Source: Comamonas odontotermitis
Lineage (GTDB): Bacteria; Pseudomonadota; Gammaproteobacteria; Burkholderiales; Burkholderiaceae_C
NCBI RefSeq assembly: GCF_014207855.1
Contig: NZ_JACHKZ010000003.1
Span: 124,001-188,000, forward strand
DNA length: 64,000 nucleotides
Reading direction: 5' to 3'
In this document: piece after piece, positions 16,982 through 26,649 of the stretch
Numbering within the stretch: the stretch's first letter is position 1
How the letters are laid out: every line of letters starts with the position of its first letter
The notes under the pieces: generated by a model
The model's input: only the letters and a program-made list of their open reading frames with translations
Databases searched by the model: none
What the model was told of the DNA's origin: nothing
Program-made: the position numbers and the translations under genes

Positions 16982-19630
16982 TTACTGTTGCTGGCTGCGC
17001 ACATAGGTCTGCACGATGGCTGCCGCATCCACCGCAAAGTGGCGGCGCAGGGCCGCGCGCGAATCGCTGCGGCCGAAACCATCGGTGCCCAGCGTGTAGT
17101 AGCGCTGGCGCGGCAGGCCCTGCGCATCGGCGGGCAGGTAGGCGCGCACCAGCTCGGGCAGGGCACGCACATAGTCGCTGGCGGCGATGATGGGGCCATG
17201 CGATTGCTGCAACTGCCGGGCAAACCAGCCCGCCTGCAGCGGCTGGCCATTCGGGGCATTGCGCCAGGCTTCGAGCTGGGCTTCTCCATCGCGCGCCAGT
17301 TCGGTGTAGCTGGTCACGCTCCAGACATCTGCGGCCACACCATGCGTTTCCTCCAGGATGCGGGCGGCTTTGAGCACTTCACCCATGATGGCGCCGCTGC
17401 CCAGGAGCTGCACGCGCTGCGTGCTCTCTTTTTTGCCCGCTTGCAGCAGGTACATGCCGCGCACCACGCCTTCATGCGCTTCAGGCGGCAGGCTGGGGTT
17501 GGCCACGTTTTCGTTGGTGACGGTGATGTAGTAGAACTCGTCGCACTGCTCTTTCAGCATGCGGTGCATGCCGTGGTCGATGATGACGGCCAGCTCTCCG
17601 GCAAAGGCCGGGTCGTAGCTTTTGCAGTTGGGTACGGTCGAGGCCGTCAGCAGGCTGCTGCCGTCCTGGTGCTGCAGGCCTTCGCCGCCCAGGGTGGTGC
17701 GGCCACTGGTGGCGCCGATCAGAAAGCCTCGGGCGCGCTGGTCGGCAGCGGCCCAGATCAGATCGCCCACGCGCTGGAAGCCGAACATGCTGTAGAAGAT
17801 GAAAAACGGCAGCATGGCAGTGCCGTGCGTGCTGTAGCTGGTGGCCGCGGCCGTCCACGAGGAGATGGCACCGGCCTCGCTGATGCCTTCTTCCAGGATC
17901 TGGCCCGTGGTCTCCTCGCGGTACAACAGCATCGATGCATTGTCTTCCGGCTGGTAGAGCTGGCCGAACGGCGCGTAGATGCCGACCTGGCGGAACAGCC
18001 CCGCCATGCCAAAGGTACGCGCTTCATCGGCCACGATGGGAACGATGCGCGGGCCCAGCTCCTTGTCCTTGAGCAGATTGCCCAACTGGCGCACAAAGGC
18101 CATGGTGGTACTCATGGGCTTGCCATCGGCCTCCAGCGCAAACTGCGCGGTGGCCTGCAGGCTGGGCACCGCCACCTGCGGGGCCTGGGTCTTGCGTGCG
18201 GGCAGAAAGCCGCCCAGCGCCCGGCGCCGCGCATGCAGGTAGCGCATCTCGGCGCTGCCGTCTGCGGGCTTGAGGAAAGCGGCGGAGGTTGCCTGTTCAT
18301 CGGTCAGCGGCAGGTTGAAGCGGTCGCGGAAGGCGAGCAGGTCTTCGGCGCCCAGTTTCTTTTGCTGGTGCGAAGTCATGCGGCCCTGGCCGATGCTGCC
18401 CATGCCGTAGCCCTTCATCGTCTTGGCCAGCACCACGGTGGGCTGGCCGCTGTGCGCGGCGGCGCTGGCAAAGGCGGCATGGATCTTGACCGGATCGTGC
18501 CCGCCCCGGCGCAGGCGGTCGATGTCACTGTCGGAGAGGTGGGCGACGAGGGCGGCCAGCTCGGGGCTCTGGTTGAAGAAATGCTCGCGGTTGAAGGCGC
18601 CGTCGTTGGCCGACAGGGTCTGGAACTCGCCATCGACCGTGTGTGCAAAGGTGCGCGCCAGCACATGGCTGTGGTCGCGCGCCAGAAGCGCATCCCACTC
18701 GGAGCCCCACAGACATTTGACGACATTCCAGCCCGCGCCACTGAAGAGCGATTCGAGCTCATCGACGATGCGGCCGTTGCCGCGCACCGGGCCATCGAGC
18801 CGCTGCAGGTTGCAGTTGATGACGAAGATGCAGTTGTCCAGCCCTTCCCGCGCAGCCAGGGTGAGGGCCGCGATGGATTCGGGTTCGTCCATCTCGCCGT
18901 CGCCAAAAAAACCCCACACCTTGCGGCCAGCGGTGTCGGCAAGGCCCCGGTGCGCCAGGTAGCGCATGAAACGCGCCTGGTAGATGGCGTTGATGGGGCC
19001 AATGCCCATCGAGCCGGTGGGAAACTGCCAGAACTGCGGCATCAGATAAGGGTGCGGATAGGAGCACAGGCCCTGGATGCCCTTGCTGGCGGCTACCAGC
19101 TCCTGGCGGTAGTGGCTGAGGTTGTCTTCACCCAGCCGCCCCTCCAGAAAGGCGCGCGCATAAACGCCGGGCGACGAATGCGGCTGAAAGTACACCAGGT
19201 CGGCTGCCTGGTGGCCGTCATCGGCGCGGAAGAAATGGTTGAAGCCGGTCTCGAACAGATCGGCCGCCGATGCATAGCTGGCGATATGGCCACCCAGCTC
19301 GCCGTGCGCGGCATTGGCGCGAACGACCATGGCCAGCGCATTCCAGCGCAGGATGGCCGAGAGCTTTTTTTCCAGTTCCACATCGCCCGGATAGGGCGGT
19401 TGCTCGTCCACGGTGATGGTGTTGACGTAGGGCGTATTGCCCGAGGGCTTCCACGCCACATGGCGCTTGCGGGCGTGGGCAAGCAGCGCATCCAGCAATG
19501 CGGCCGCTTGCTCCTTGCCCTGTGCTGCGCCATAGGCGGCAAGCAGCCCATCGAAGGCGTCACACCATTCGGCCAGTTCGGCGGGATCGGCTTGCGGGGT
19601 GGAGGGCAAGTGGGTAGGCGGCTGGCGCAC
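16982..19630 (-). CDS. aceE: pyruvate dehydrogenase E1 component, homodimeric type
   Basis: The 882-residue protein is a full-length AceE, the thiamine-diphosphate-dependent decarboxylase of the pyruvate dehydrogenase complex. The ThDP-binding motif GDGEMDEPES...NCNLQRLDGPVRGN is at about residues 250-285, and the substrate-channel and C-terminal transketolase-like domains follow. GTG at 19630 is preferred because AGGAGA lies six bases upstream. The frame extends to an ATG at 19660 without a good site. No aceF (E2) or lpd gene is adjacent, unusual for the main operon, so this may be a second, orphan E1. Confidence 0.85.
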   Translation of the reverse strand: MRQPPTHLPSTPQADPAELAEWCDAFDGLLAAYGAAQGKEQAAALLDALLAHARKRHVAWKPSGNTPYVNTITVDEQPPYPGDVELEKKLSAILRWNALAMVVRANAAHGELGGHIASYASAADLFETGFNHFFRADDGHQAADLVYFQPHSSPGVYARAFLEGRLGEDNLSHYRQELVAASKGIQGLCSYPHPYLMPQFWQFPTGSMGIGPINAIYQARFMRYLAHRGLADTAGRKVWGFFGDGEMDEPESIAALTLAAREGLDNCIFVINCNLQRLDGPVRGNGRIVDELESLFSGAGWNVVKCLWGSEWDALLARDHSHVLARTFAHTVDGEFQTLSANDGAFNREHFFNQSPELAALVAHLSDSDIDRLRRGGHDPVKIHAAFASAAAHSGQPTVVLAKTMKGYGMGSIGQGRMTSHQQKKLGAEDLLAFRDRFNLPLTDEQATSAAFLKPADGSAEMRYLHARRRALGGFLPARKTQAPQVAVPSLQATAQFALEADGKPMSTTMAFVRQLGNLLKDKELGPRIVPIVADEARTFGMAGLFRQVGIYAPFGQLYQPEDNASMLLYREETTGQILEEGISEAGAISSWTAAATSYSTHGTAMLPFFIFYSMFGFQRVGDLIWAAADQRARGFLIGATSGRTTLGGEGLQHQDGSSLLTASTVPNCKSYDPAFAGELAVIIDHGMHRMLKEQCDEFYYITVTNENVANPSLPPEAHEGVVRGMYLLQAGKKESTQRVQLLGSGAIMGEVLKAARILEETHGVAADVWSVTSYTELARDGEAQLEAWRNAPNGQPLQAGWFARQLQQSHGPIIAASDYVRALPELVRAYLPADAQGLPRQRYYTLGTDGFGRSDSRAALRRHFAVDAAAIVQTYVRSQQQ

Positions 19631-19855
19631 GGCGGTCTCCTGTCTGGCGCGGGGATGCAATGGGCTCGATCATGCCATGGAAGGCTTTCTCAACCCGATG
19701 ACCCTGCGACAGTTGAGTGGCTTAAAAGTATTGTTTTTTGATACTGATTTTGCTGAAAGCCGCTACCGGCATTAAACAGGGATGCTGGCGTGGCGGATCG
19801 ATTGCATGATGGCGCCGTGTTCAACCAACGCGGGGCCCGGATGCTCCGATCACAC

Positions 19856-20356
19856 ATGTCTCACTCATTCAACCCTGTTCAACGTGACACCCGTGCATGG
19901 CAATACCAGGTATGGATTTCGTTTGGTATTGCGATTGCAATGTGCGCAATCGGCCTGGCCTGGTTGCCAGGGCAACACCTGGAGCAGGCGTTCATGGTGA
20001 TGGGTTATATGTTCTGTCTCTCGGCGGCCTTTGTGCTGGCCAAGTTTGTGCGGGATAAGCAATCGGACAGCAGCAAGTCGGCTGGCGACACCCCGATGTG
20101 GCGCTTTGTGGTCTGGGGCGGTTTTGCCATCGCCATGGGGCTGACCGGCTGGGGTCTGCTGGGCATGGACATCAACCCCACGTACAAGGCTTTTCTGGGC
20201 GTGAGCTGGCTGTACATGATCACCACGGCCTTCACCCTGGCCAAGATGCTGCGCGACAAGCATGAATCGGATCTGGCTGCAGCCCTGTACAGCGCCCGCG
20301 CCATGCGCAGCGAGCAACGCAACCATGAAGTGAGCAACAGCCAGGAGCGCGTGTGA
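19856..20356 (+). CDS. YiaA/YiaB-type inner membrane protein
   Basis: The 166-residue protein contains two copies of the two-helix YiaAB domain, about residues 14-70 (VWISFGIAIAMCAIGLAWL...QAFMVMGYMFCLSAAFVLAKFVRDKQ) and 82-140 (VVWGGFAIAMGLTGWGLLG...GVSWLYMITTAFTLAKMLRDKH). Each ends in a charged K-x-RD segment. The family is an inner-membrane protein of unknown function. ATGs at 19790 and 19841 are also in frame with no better ribosome-binding site, so the start is uncertain. It is followed by two exported-protein genes, possibly as an operon. Confidence 0.75.
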   Translation: MSHSFNPVQRDTRAWQYQVWISFGIAIAMCAIGLAWLPGQHLEQAFMVMGYMFCLSAAFVLAKFVRDKQSDSSKSAGDTPMWRFVVWGGFAIAMGLTGWGLLGMDINPTYKAFLGVSWLYMITTAFTLAKMLRDKHESDLAAALYSARAMRSEQRNHEVSNSQERV

Positions 20357-20394
20357 ACGCGGGTCTCATGCATCAGCCAACACGGAAGCACACC

Positions 20395-20871
20395 ATGAAA
20401 AGCCCTGTCCTTGCCAGACTGCACCGTACTGCCACCGCCGCCATTGCGGGCGCCGCCCTGCTGCTGGGGCTGGCCGCGGCGCCTGCCGCCCATGCGCAAA
20501 GCGATGCTTCGCTGATGCTATCGGCGCTGCCCATTGCGTCGGTCGTGGTGGGAACTGCGGTGTCGGTGGGCGCATCCACCGCCGTTGTGGCGCTGCCCGT
20601 GGCTTTGTCGGTCGAAGGCTCCAAGCTGGTTGTCAAGGGCGTGAAGGCATCGGCCAAGGGCACGGTGTTGCTGCTGGAGAGTGCTTCGGATGGCGCAGCC
20701 GCCAGCATTGAGCTGTCGGCAGGCGCATTGGGCGCCAGTGCTGCGAGCGTGGGCACAACCATCTTGGTGAGCGTGGTCGGCGCGGGGGTGCTGCTGTCGA
20801 CAGCTGGTGAAGTGATCGCCTTCATCCCGAACGAAATCGGCAAGGCGCTGCTCTACAACGAGCGCCTGTAA
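20395..20871 (+). CDS. small exported hydrophobic protein of unknown function
   Basis: The 158-residue protein starts with a clear signal peptide (MKSPVLARLHRTATAAIAGAALLLGLAAAPAAHAQ, cleavage near 35). The rest is almost entirely small residues (Ala, Ser, Val, Gly) in long hydrophobic runs. I do not recognise a family. The ATG at 20395 has GGAAG upstream, and a GTG at 20353 overlapping the previous stop is also possible. Position between a YiaAB-type gene and a DUF2145 gene suggests a three-gene unit of envelope proteins. Confidence 0.6.
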   Translation: MKSPVLARLHRTATAAIAGAALLLGLAAAPAAHAQSDASLMLSALPIASVVVGTAVSVGASTAVVALPVALSVEGSKLVVKGVKASAKGTVLLLESASDGAAASIELSAGALGASAASVGTTILVSVVGAGVLLSTAGEVIAFIPNEIGKALLYNERL

Positions 20872-20892
20872 GTACGTTCCAAGGAGATAGCG

Positions 20893-21675
20893 ATGATGAA
20901 ACCATTCCGCATCACCCTCATGGCGGCGGCTCTGTTGGCCGCAGCGGGCGCCCAGGCCGGGCGCACCTGCGAAGCGCAGAATCCGACGGTAGAGAGCGTG
21001 CGCAAAAGCCTGAACCTGGCGCAACACGTGGCGCAGGCACTGGATGCCAGCGGCGCGCAGGTGGTACTGCTGGGCCGCCAGGGGCAGGATCTGAGCAAGT
21101 ACCAGCTGCAGTATTCGCACATGGGCTGGGCCTACAAATCGCCCACGGGCGCCTGGCGCGTGGTGCACAAGCTCAATGACTGCGGTACTGCCGCATCGCA
21201 TGTGTACCGGCAGGGCCTGGGGGAGTTCTTTCTGGACGATCTGTGGCGCTACCAGGCTGTGCTGATGGTGCCTGCGCCTGCCGTGCAGCAGAAACTGCTG
21301 CTCGCGCTTTCTGGCAATGAGCAGCCATTGCAGCTGCATGAGTCGCACTACAGCATGGTGGCCTATCCATGGAGCCAGCGTTACCAGCAAAGCAACCAAT
21401 GGGCGCTGGAAGCCTTGGCGCAGGCCATGGAGCCTGCCGTTCACAACCGCAGCCAGGCGCAGGCATGGCTGCAGCTGCAAGGCTACCAGCCCAGCGATTT
21501 GCGCATTGGCACCATGACGCGCCTGGGCGGCCGCATGACGCGCGCCAATATTGCCTTTGACGACCATCCGCCCGAGAAGCGCTTTGCGGGCCATATTGAA
21601 ACCACGACGGTGGATTCAGTTCTGCAGTTTTTGCAGCGGAGCGGTCTTGCGGCTGCACCGCAACTGGTGCAATAG
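20893..21675 (+). CDS. DUF2145 family exported protein
   Basis: The 260-residue protein has a signal peptide (MMKPFRITLMAAALLAAAGAQA) and matches the DUF2145 family as I know it: SGAQVVLLGRQGQDLSKYQLQYSHMGWAYK, then WRVVHKLNDCGTAASHVYRQGLGEFFLDD. The conserved SHMG and NDCG patterns suggest an N1pC/P60- or YiiX-like cysteine hydrolase fold, which is my inference. AAGGAGATAGCG precedes two ATGs (20893 and 20896). It ends at a palindromic terminator shared with the convergent diguanylate cyclase gene. Confidence 0.7.
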   Translation: MMKPFRITLMAAALLAAAGAQAGRTCEAQNPTVESVRKSLNLAQHVAQALDASGAQVVLLGRQGQDLSKYQLQYSHMGWAYKSPTGAWRVVHKLNDCGTAASHVYRQGLGEFFLDDLWRYQAVLMVPAPAVQQKLLLALSGNEQPLQLHESHYSMVAYPWSQRYQQSNQWALEALAQAMEPAVHNRSQAQAWLQLQGYQPSDLRIGTMTRLGGRMTRANIAFDDHPPEKRFAGHIETTTVDSVLQFLQRSGLAAAPQLVQ

Positions 21676-21711
21676 CCCGCTGAAACGATAAACAGATACG
21701 AAGAAAAACAT

Positions 21712-21747
21712 GCTGCCAGCGAGCGATTGACGTGCGCTGGCAGCTAT
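21712..21747. repeat. palindromic ATAGC element, near-full copy; bidirectional terminator
   Basis: GCTGCCAGCG (21712-21721) pairs with CGCTGGCAGC (21735-21744) over a 13-base loop. The right side continues into GCTATCGTTTTT, matching the family pattern GCGC-N5-GCTAT (21734-21747). It separates convergent DUF2145 and diguanylate cyclase genes and its T-run suits plus-strand termination. Confidence 0.75.
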
Positions 21748-21752
21748 CGTTT

Positions 21753-23165
21753 TTAGCGTGCAGGGCCGAGCATCACACAGTTGCGGCCGCGGCTCTTGGC
21801 CTGGTAGAGCGCCACATCGGCGTCACGCAGCAGGTTTTCGATGGAATCGCGCGGCGACAGCTGCGCCACATGGGCGACGCCAATACTGACGGTGGCGGAG
21901 AGTGGTTCATTGCTCAGGGTCTGGAACTTGCCCGCCCGAACCGCCAGGCAGAGCCGCTCGGCAATCGTGGCGGCGTCCTGGGCGCTGATGTGCGGGAGCA
22001 CCACAGCGAATTCTTCGCCGCCGATACGGCCAAACACATCCTGGGGACGCAAGGTATGGACCACAGTGCGGGCGAACTCGCACAGCAGGTGATCGCCTGT
22101 GCCATGGCCGTGGGTGTCGTTCACGCGCTTGAAATGATCCAAATCAAGCATTAGCACTGCCAGCGATCCGCGCTCGTGTGCCAGACGCTGAAGCACCAGG
22201 CTGCTTGCCTGCACGAAGCCATTGCGGCTGAGAACACCCGTCAGGCTGTCGTGGTGCGCCTGGTAGCGCAGGCGGTTGAGCAGCTCGGAGCGTGCGGCGT
22301 GCGCGCCCGCCACCGACAGCGGGCCCAGGATCAGCATGGTCACGCCCAGGCGAAAAGTGGCTACGTCCACGAAGTGCATCGGCGTGAAGTCGATCCAGGA
22401 GGCGATGATGATCTTCGTGGCAAACACCAGCATGGTGATGATGGTGGTGGTCAGAATACGGTAGCTGAGGGCACACCAAAGAAGGGCGGGCAGCGAAAAC
22501 GCCAGCGAGCCGATCTTGGCGCCTACGGCATAGCTGGCTGCCTCCAGCGCCACCACTGCAACGGCGGGCAGCACAATCGCAGGCAAGGGCAGTGCCTCCT
22601 GTGGCAATGTGGCTTTGCGCGCCGAAGGCAGTGCCAGCAGAAAAGGCAACAGAATCATTGCGTTCATCCACTCGCCGGTCCACCACATCATGGTGCCCTT
22701 GAGCAGCGGAACGCTGAATGCATAGGCACTGACGGGCCCGCCAATGGCTGCCGATACCGTGGCGGCCACGCCGCTGCCATACAACACCAGGAGGGCGGAG
22801 AACTGGCCTTCCATCTGCAGATCGCGCTTGGAGTGCTTGTGCATGACCCACCAGGCGGATACGGCTCCCACCATGTTGGCCACGGAAAAGCCCGTGGATA
22901 CCCAGAGGTTGCTGCCGGTGAGCACATCCGCCGCGACATAGCTCACAAAGATAGCCGCCATGCCCAGAGGCTGCAGCAGCACATGCGGATAGCGCAGAAG
23001 CAGCACCAGCAGCAACTGATTGGCTGGCCAGAACACAGAAAGGAAGCCAATCGGCCGCAGCACAATCCCCAGCAGGCATGCGGCAAACACTGCCGCGCAG
23101 GCGTAGGCCAGCAAGCGGCCACTATGCGGCTTGCTCATGGGGGTGGCGGAGGTAGTGAGCAACAT
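21753..23165 (-). CDS. diguanylate cyclase with MASE1-like membrane sensor
   Basis: The 470-residue protein has eight or so membrane segments in residues about 15-295, resembling the MASE1 integral membrane sensor. A GGDEF domain follows (about 305-465) with the intact active-site motif GGEEF (RIGGEEFAVVLP, near residue 382) and the substrate-binding HDSLTGVLSRNGF and DLDHFKRVND stretches. It should make cyclic di-GMP from GTP. I see no obvious RxxD inhibitory site immediately before GGEEF. An alternative start is ATG at 23138. The input signal is unknown. Confidence 0.85.
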   Translation of the reverse strand: MLLTTSATPMSKPHSGRLLAYACAAVFAACLLGIVLRPIGFLSVFWPANQLLLVLLLRYPHVLLQPLGMAAIFVSYVAADVLTGSNLWVSTGFSVANMVGAVSAWWVMHKHSKRDLQMEGQFSALLVLYGSGVAATVSAAIGGPVSAYAFSVPLLKGTMMWWTGEWMNAMILLPFLLALPSARKATLPQEALPLPAIVLPAVAVVALEAASYAVGAKIGSLAFSLPALLWCALSYRILTTTIITMLVFATKIIIASWIDFTPMHFVDVATFRLGVTMLILGPLSVAGAHAARSELLNRLRYQAHHDSLTGVLSRNGFVQASSLVLQRLAHERGSLAVLMLDLDHFKRVNDTHGHGTGDHLLCEFARTVVHTLRPQDVFGRIGGEEFAVVLPHISAQDAATIAERLCLAVRAGKFQTLSNEPLSATVSIGVAHVAQLSPRDSIENLLRDADVALYQAKSRGRNCVMLGPAR

Positions 23166-23622
23166 GGGGGTGTAAGCAGATGTTGGGAATATACATGCTT
23201 ACGAACATTTTGATGCACATCAGCCTTGGAGTGCAGTGCGCTTCTGAATGCATACCAGAAGGTGCATGGGGTAGATGCCGCCACAGCGCAACAGGAGCCA
23301 CCTGCTGCTGTTCCATCTTGCCATGAATGGTGATTTAGCTATGAAAAATATAGCTTCTTGCGCGTGCAGGTAGTGCCCCAGAGGCTTGCTGCACTTTCCG
23401 CATAACCAAAAGGGCGCGGATGCCCTAGGGCCAAAAGCCACAGCTTGCTCCTGGGTGATGTGCTCCACGCGGGCTTCAAAACAAGCCGGGCAGAAGGGGA
23501 GCGATTGCTTATTGACGAATGTCAATCCTTGTCAAACAGGTGCCGGCTGTATCGTGCAGGGCACAAAGATGGTTCCCCTGGTGTGCCAGCCACCGATGGG
23601 TTCATGGCAGTGGCTGGCGTAA
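23166..23622. other. gene-poor intergenic region with a degenerate repeat and an FNR-like palindrome
   Basis: No convincing gene is present. It holds a half copy of the palindromic family (ATAGC-TTCTT-GCGC, 23350-23363, next to AGCTAT-GAAAA-ATAGCT) and a perfect ATTGAC-GAAT-GTCAAT palindrome (23511-23526) resembling an FNR/FixK box. A minus-strand frame (23525-23220) encodes two Cys-x2-Cys pairs but would start at a TTG overlapping its own ribosome-binding site, so I do not call it. Confidence 0.5.
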
Positions 23623-23802
23623 GAACGTGTTTACGATCTCCTCGCGCTGCGACAGTGGCTTTGCGGGGCGCCCCTAGCCGGGCGCCCCCAAACCCACTGT
23701 CCCTACGGGTTGGAGTGAAATCGGGCGATTGCTGCGGCCCAGCGTTTCGAACGCATCCCGATTGCACTCCAATGCGGCTGCGTAGAGATCGTCAACACGT
23801 TC
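23623..23802. mobile_element. 180-bp MITE-like element with 18-bp terminal inverted repeats
   Basis: GAACGTGTTTACGATCTC (23623-23640) and its inverted partner at 23785-23802 differ at one base. The element is flanked on both sides by TAA (23620-23622 and 23803-23805), consistent with a 3-bp target duplication. Two internal hairpins nearly fill it: GGGGCGCCC/GGGCGCCCC (23665-23673/23680-23688) nested inside GACAGTGG/CCACTGTC, and TTGGAGTG-A-AATCGGG (23710-23725) against 23757-23772 with one mismatch. It has no transposase. It ends 8 bp from the tgt stop codon, so it may also supply the 3' end of tgt mRNA. TNA-type duplications occur in some IS5-family groups; the parent is unknown. Confidence 0.8.
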
Positions 23803-23810
23803 TAAGGGGC

Positions 23811-25070
<1,260 letters not shown>

Positions 25071-25109
25071 CTACACTGGGCCCATTGCCATCAGAAAAAG
25101 GAGCGAGCC

Positions 25110-25550
25110 ATGTTGACCATGATGATTGCGGTAGACGGATCCGAGCATTCGCTGGAGGCCGTGCGCCACGGGCTGCATCTGATCGGCCAGGGTCTGCGCG
25201 CCCAGGTGGTGCTCGGCCATGTGCAGGAAAGTGCAACCCTGACGGAGCTGGCCACTGTCGGGCCCGCAGCGGCTGCCAATGCGAGTGTGGATGCGGGCAT
25301 GGATTTGCTGGCACCGGCCGTCGCGCTTTTGCGTGCCGCTGGTGTCGAATACGAGGTGGACGTGCGCATCGGCGATGTCTACCCGACGCTGTTGGATATT
25401 GCCGAAGAGCACGAATCCGCCATGATCCTGATCGGCTCTACTGGTGAAGGCACGCTCTCGCGCATCTTCCTGGGCTCGGTGGGCAGCGACCTTGTGCGCC
25501 ACAGCCAGGTGCCTGTCACCATCGTGAAAGTGCCGTTTACAGACGATTGA
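25110..25550 (+). CDS. universal stress protein (UspA family)
   Basis: The 146-residue single-domain Usp starts MLTMMIAVDGSEHSLEAV. It contains the ATP-binding signature G-x2-G-x9-G-S as GSTGEGTLSRIFLGSVGSDLV (about 109-129), ending in the typical PVTIVKVP strand. The motif predicts ATP binding. AAAAAGGAG lies 7 bases before the ATG. It is divergent from tgt and convergent with the sulfur-salvage operon, so it is transcribed alone. Confidence 0.9.
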   Translation: MLTMMIAVDGSEHSLEAVRHGLHLIGQGLRAQVVLGHVQESATLTELATVGPAAAANASVDAGMDLLAPAVALLRAAGVEYEVDVRIGDVYPTLLDIAEEHESAMILIGSTGEGTLSRIFLGSVGSDLVRHSQVPVTIVKVPFTDD

Positions 25551-25576
25551 AGCCACCGGCACGCGCTTTGCTGCGC

Positions 25577-26614
25577 TCAGCCGCCCACGGTCTGCTGCGC
25601 GTGGGTGTGCTGCCAGCCCAGGGCGGGCGCAATGCGCTCGGTGAAATCACTCAGGATCTGCAGGTAATCCTCATGGGGCAGGTTGTAGGGCAGCTCCAGC
25701 CGCAGCTCGTCAACCAAAGGCAGTACCGGGTCGACCAGGAGCGATTCCAGAATCTGCGCACTGCTCCCTACCAGATCGCGTGCAAACAACACCCGGCGCT
25801 CGCCCTGCGGTGCCAGCGTGCGCGCATGGCGGCTTTCGGCAAAGGTTTGGTAGCGTTTGCGGCTGGTCGCATCGGCGCTGTCGGTGGGCACGATCACCCG
25901 GCCCAGGGCCACCCGTGGGGCGTGTGGCGCCGTCCAGTGATTGCGAAAGCGCTGCAGTTGGGCCAGCTGCGTCTCGAAGAAATGGTCGCTGTGCTCGCCC
26001 CGGTTCAGATTGCCGATCAGCAGATGCAAGCCGTTGCGACCGGCCCACTCGGCCGAATGCAGGGAGCCGCCGCCATACCACAGCCGGTGCGCCAGGCCCG
26101 CTGCGTGTGGATAGATGCGCGCAGTGTGCTGGCCGGCGGGCGATTGCACCACGGCACCGTCAGGCCCCAAGGGCAGCCCTTGCAGGTTGCGGCGCAGGCG
26201 CGCGACGCGCTCGTGCGAGAAGTCGATGTGAGCGGGATCTCCGTCATACAGGTGCGCGCCCAGCAGGTCGCCGTGGTTGGGCGCCCCGGCGCTTACCCCG
26301 ACCTGCAGCCTGCCTTGCGAGAGCACATCGACGGTGGAGAGATCTTCGGCCAGGCGGAAAGGGTTCTCGTACCCCAGCTGAATGACGGCGCAGCCCAGCT
26401 CCATGCGTTGTGTGCGCTGGGTTGCCGCAGCCAGCAGCGTGGCGGCAGAGGACACGGCGGGCTCCAGATGGCGCTGGCGCACCCAGCCTCCATCAAAGCC
26501 CAGCTGCTCACCATGTTCGAACAGTTGCAGCGTGTGCTCCAGTCCTGACCAGGGCGCGTTTTCCGCATAGTTGCCCGGTGTGAGGAATGCGATGCGGGAG
26601 ATATGAATGCTCAT
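25577..26614 (-). CDS. luciferase-like (LLM class) flavin-dependent oxidoreductase
   Basis: The 345-residue protein is a TIM-barrel luciferase-like monooxygenase: LFEHGEQLGFDGGWVRQRH, then YENPFRLAEDLSTVDVLSQGRLQVGVSAGAP, the FMN-binding and active-site half. Such enzymes use reduced FMN supplied by a partner reductase. It is the last gene of an eight-gene minus-strand operon with two more LLM enzymes, a GNAT, an M20 amidohydrolase and an amino-acid ABC transporter, so oxidation of an organosulfur or N-acylated substrate is likely. The substrate itself is not visible from sequence. Confidence 0.8.
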   Translation of the reverse strand: MSIHISRIAFLTPGNYAENAPWSGLEHTLQLFEHGEQLGFDGGWVRQRHLEPAVSSAATLLAAATQRTQRMELGCAVIQLGYENPFRLAEDLSTVDVLSQGRLQVGVSAGAPNHGDLLGAHLYDGDPAHIDFSHERVARLRRNLQGLPLGPDGAVVQSPAGQHTARIYPHAAGLAHRLWYGGGSLHSAEWAGRNGLHLLIGNLNRGEHSDHFFETQLAQLQRFRNHWTAPHAPRVALGRVIVPTDSADATSRKRYQTFAESRHARTLAPQGERRVLFARDLVGSSAQILESLLVDPVLPLVDELRLELPYNLPHEDYLQILSDFTERIAPALGWQHTHAQQTVGG

Positions 26615-26649
26615 GGAGAGACCTGCATAAAGAAGGTTGAAGGCATGGG

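Noticed and set aside
16922-19741. 939-codon plus-strand open frame opposite aceE
   Set aside because: It is antisense to a conserved enzyme with full motifs, has no ribosome-binding site or recognisable domain, and is His/Gln/Ala-rich as expected from GC-rich codon shadow.
23220-23525. Small minus-strand ORF with two Cys-x2-Cys pairs
   Set aside because: The only start is a TTG that overlaps its own ribosome-binding site and an FNR-like palindrome, and its 3' half runs through a degenerate palindromic repeat. Kept as a possibility only.
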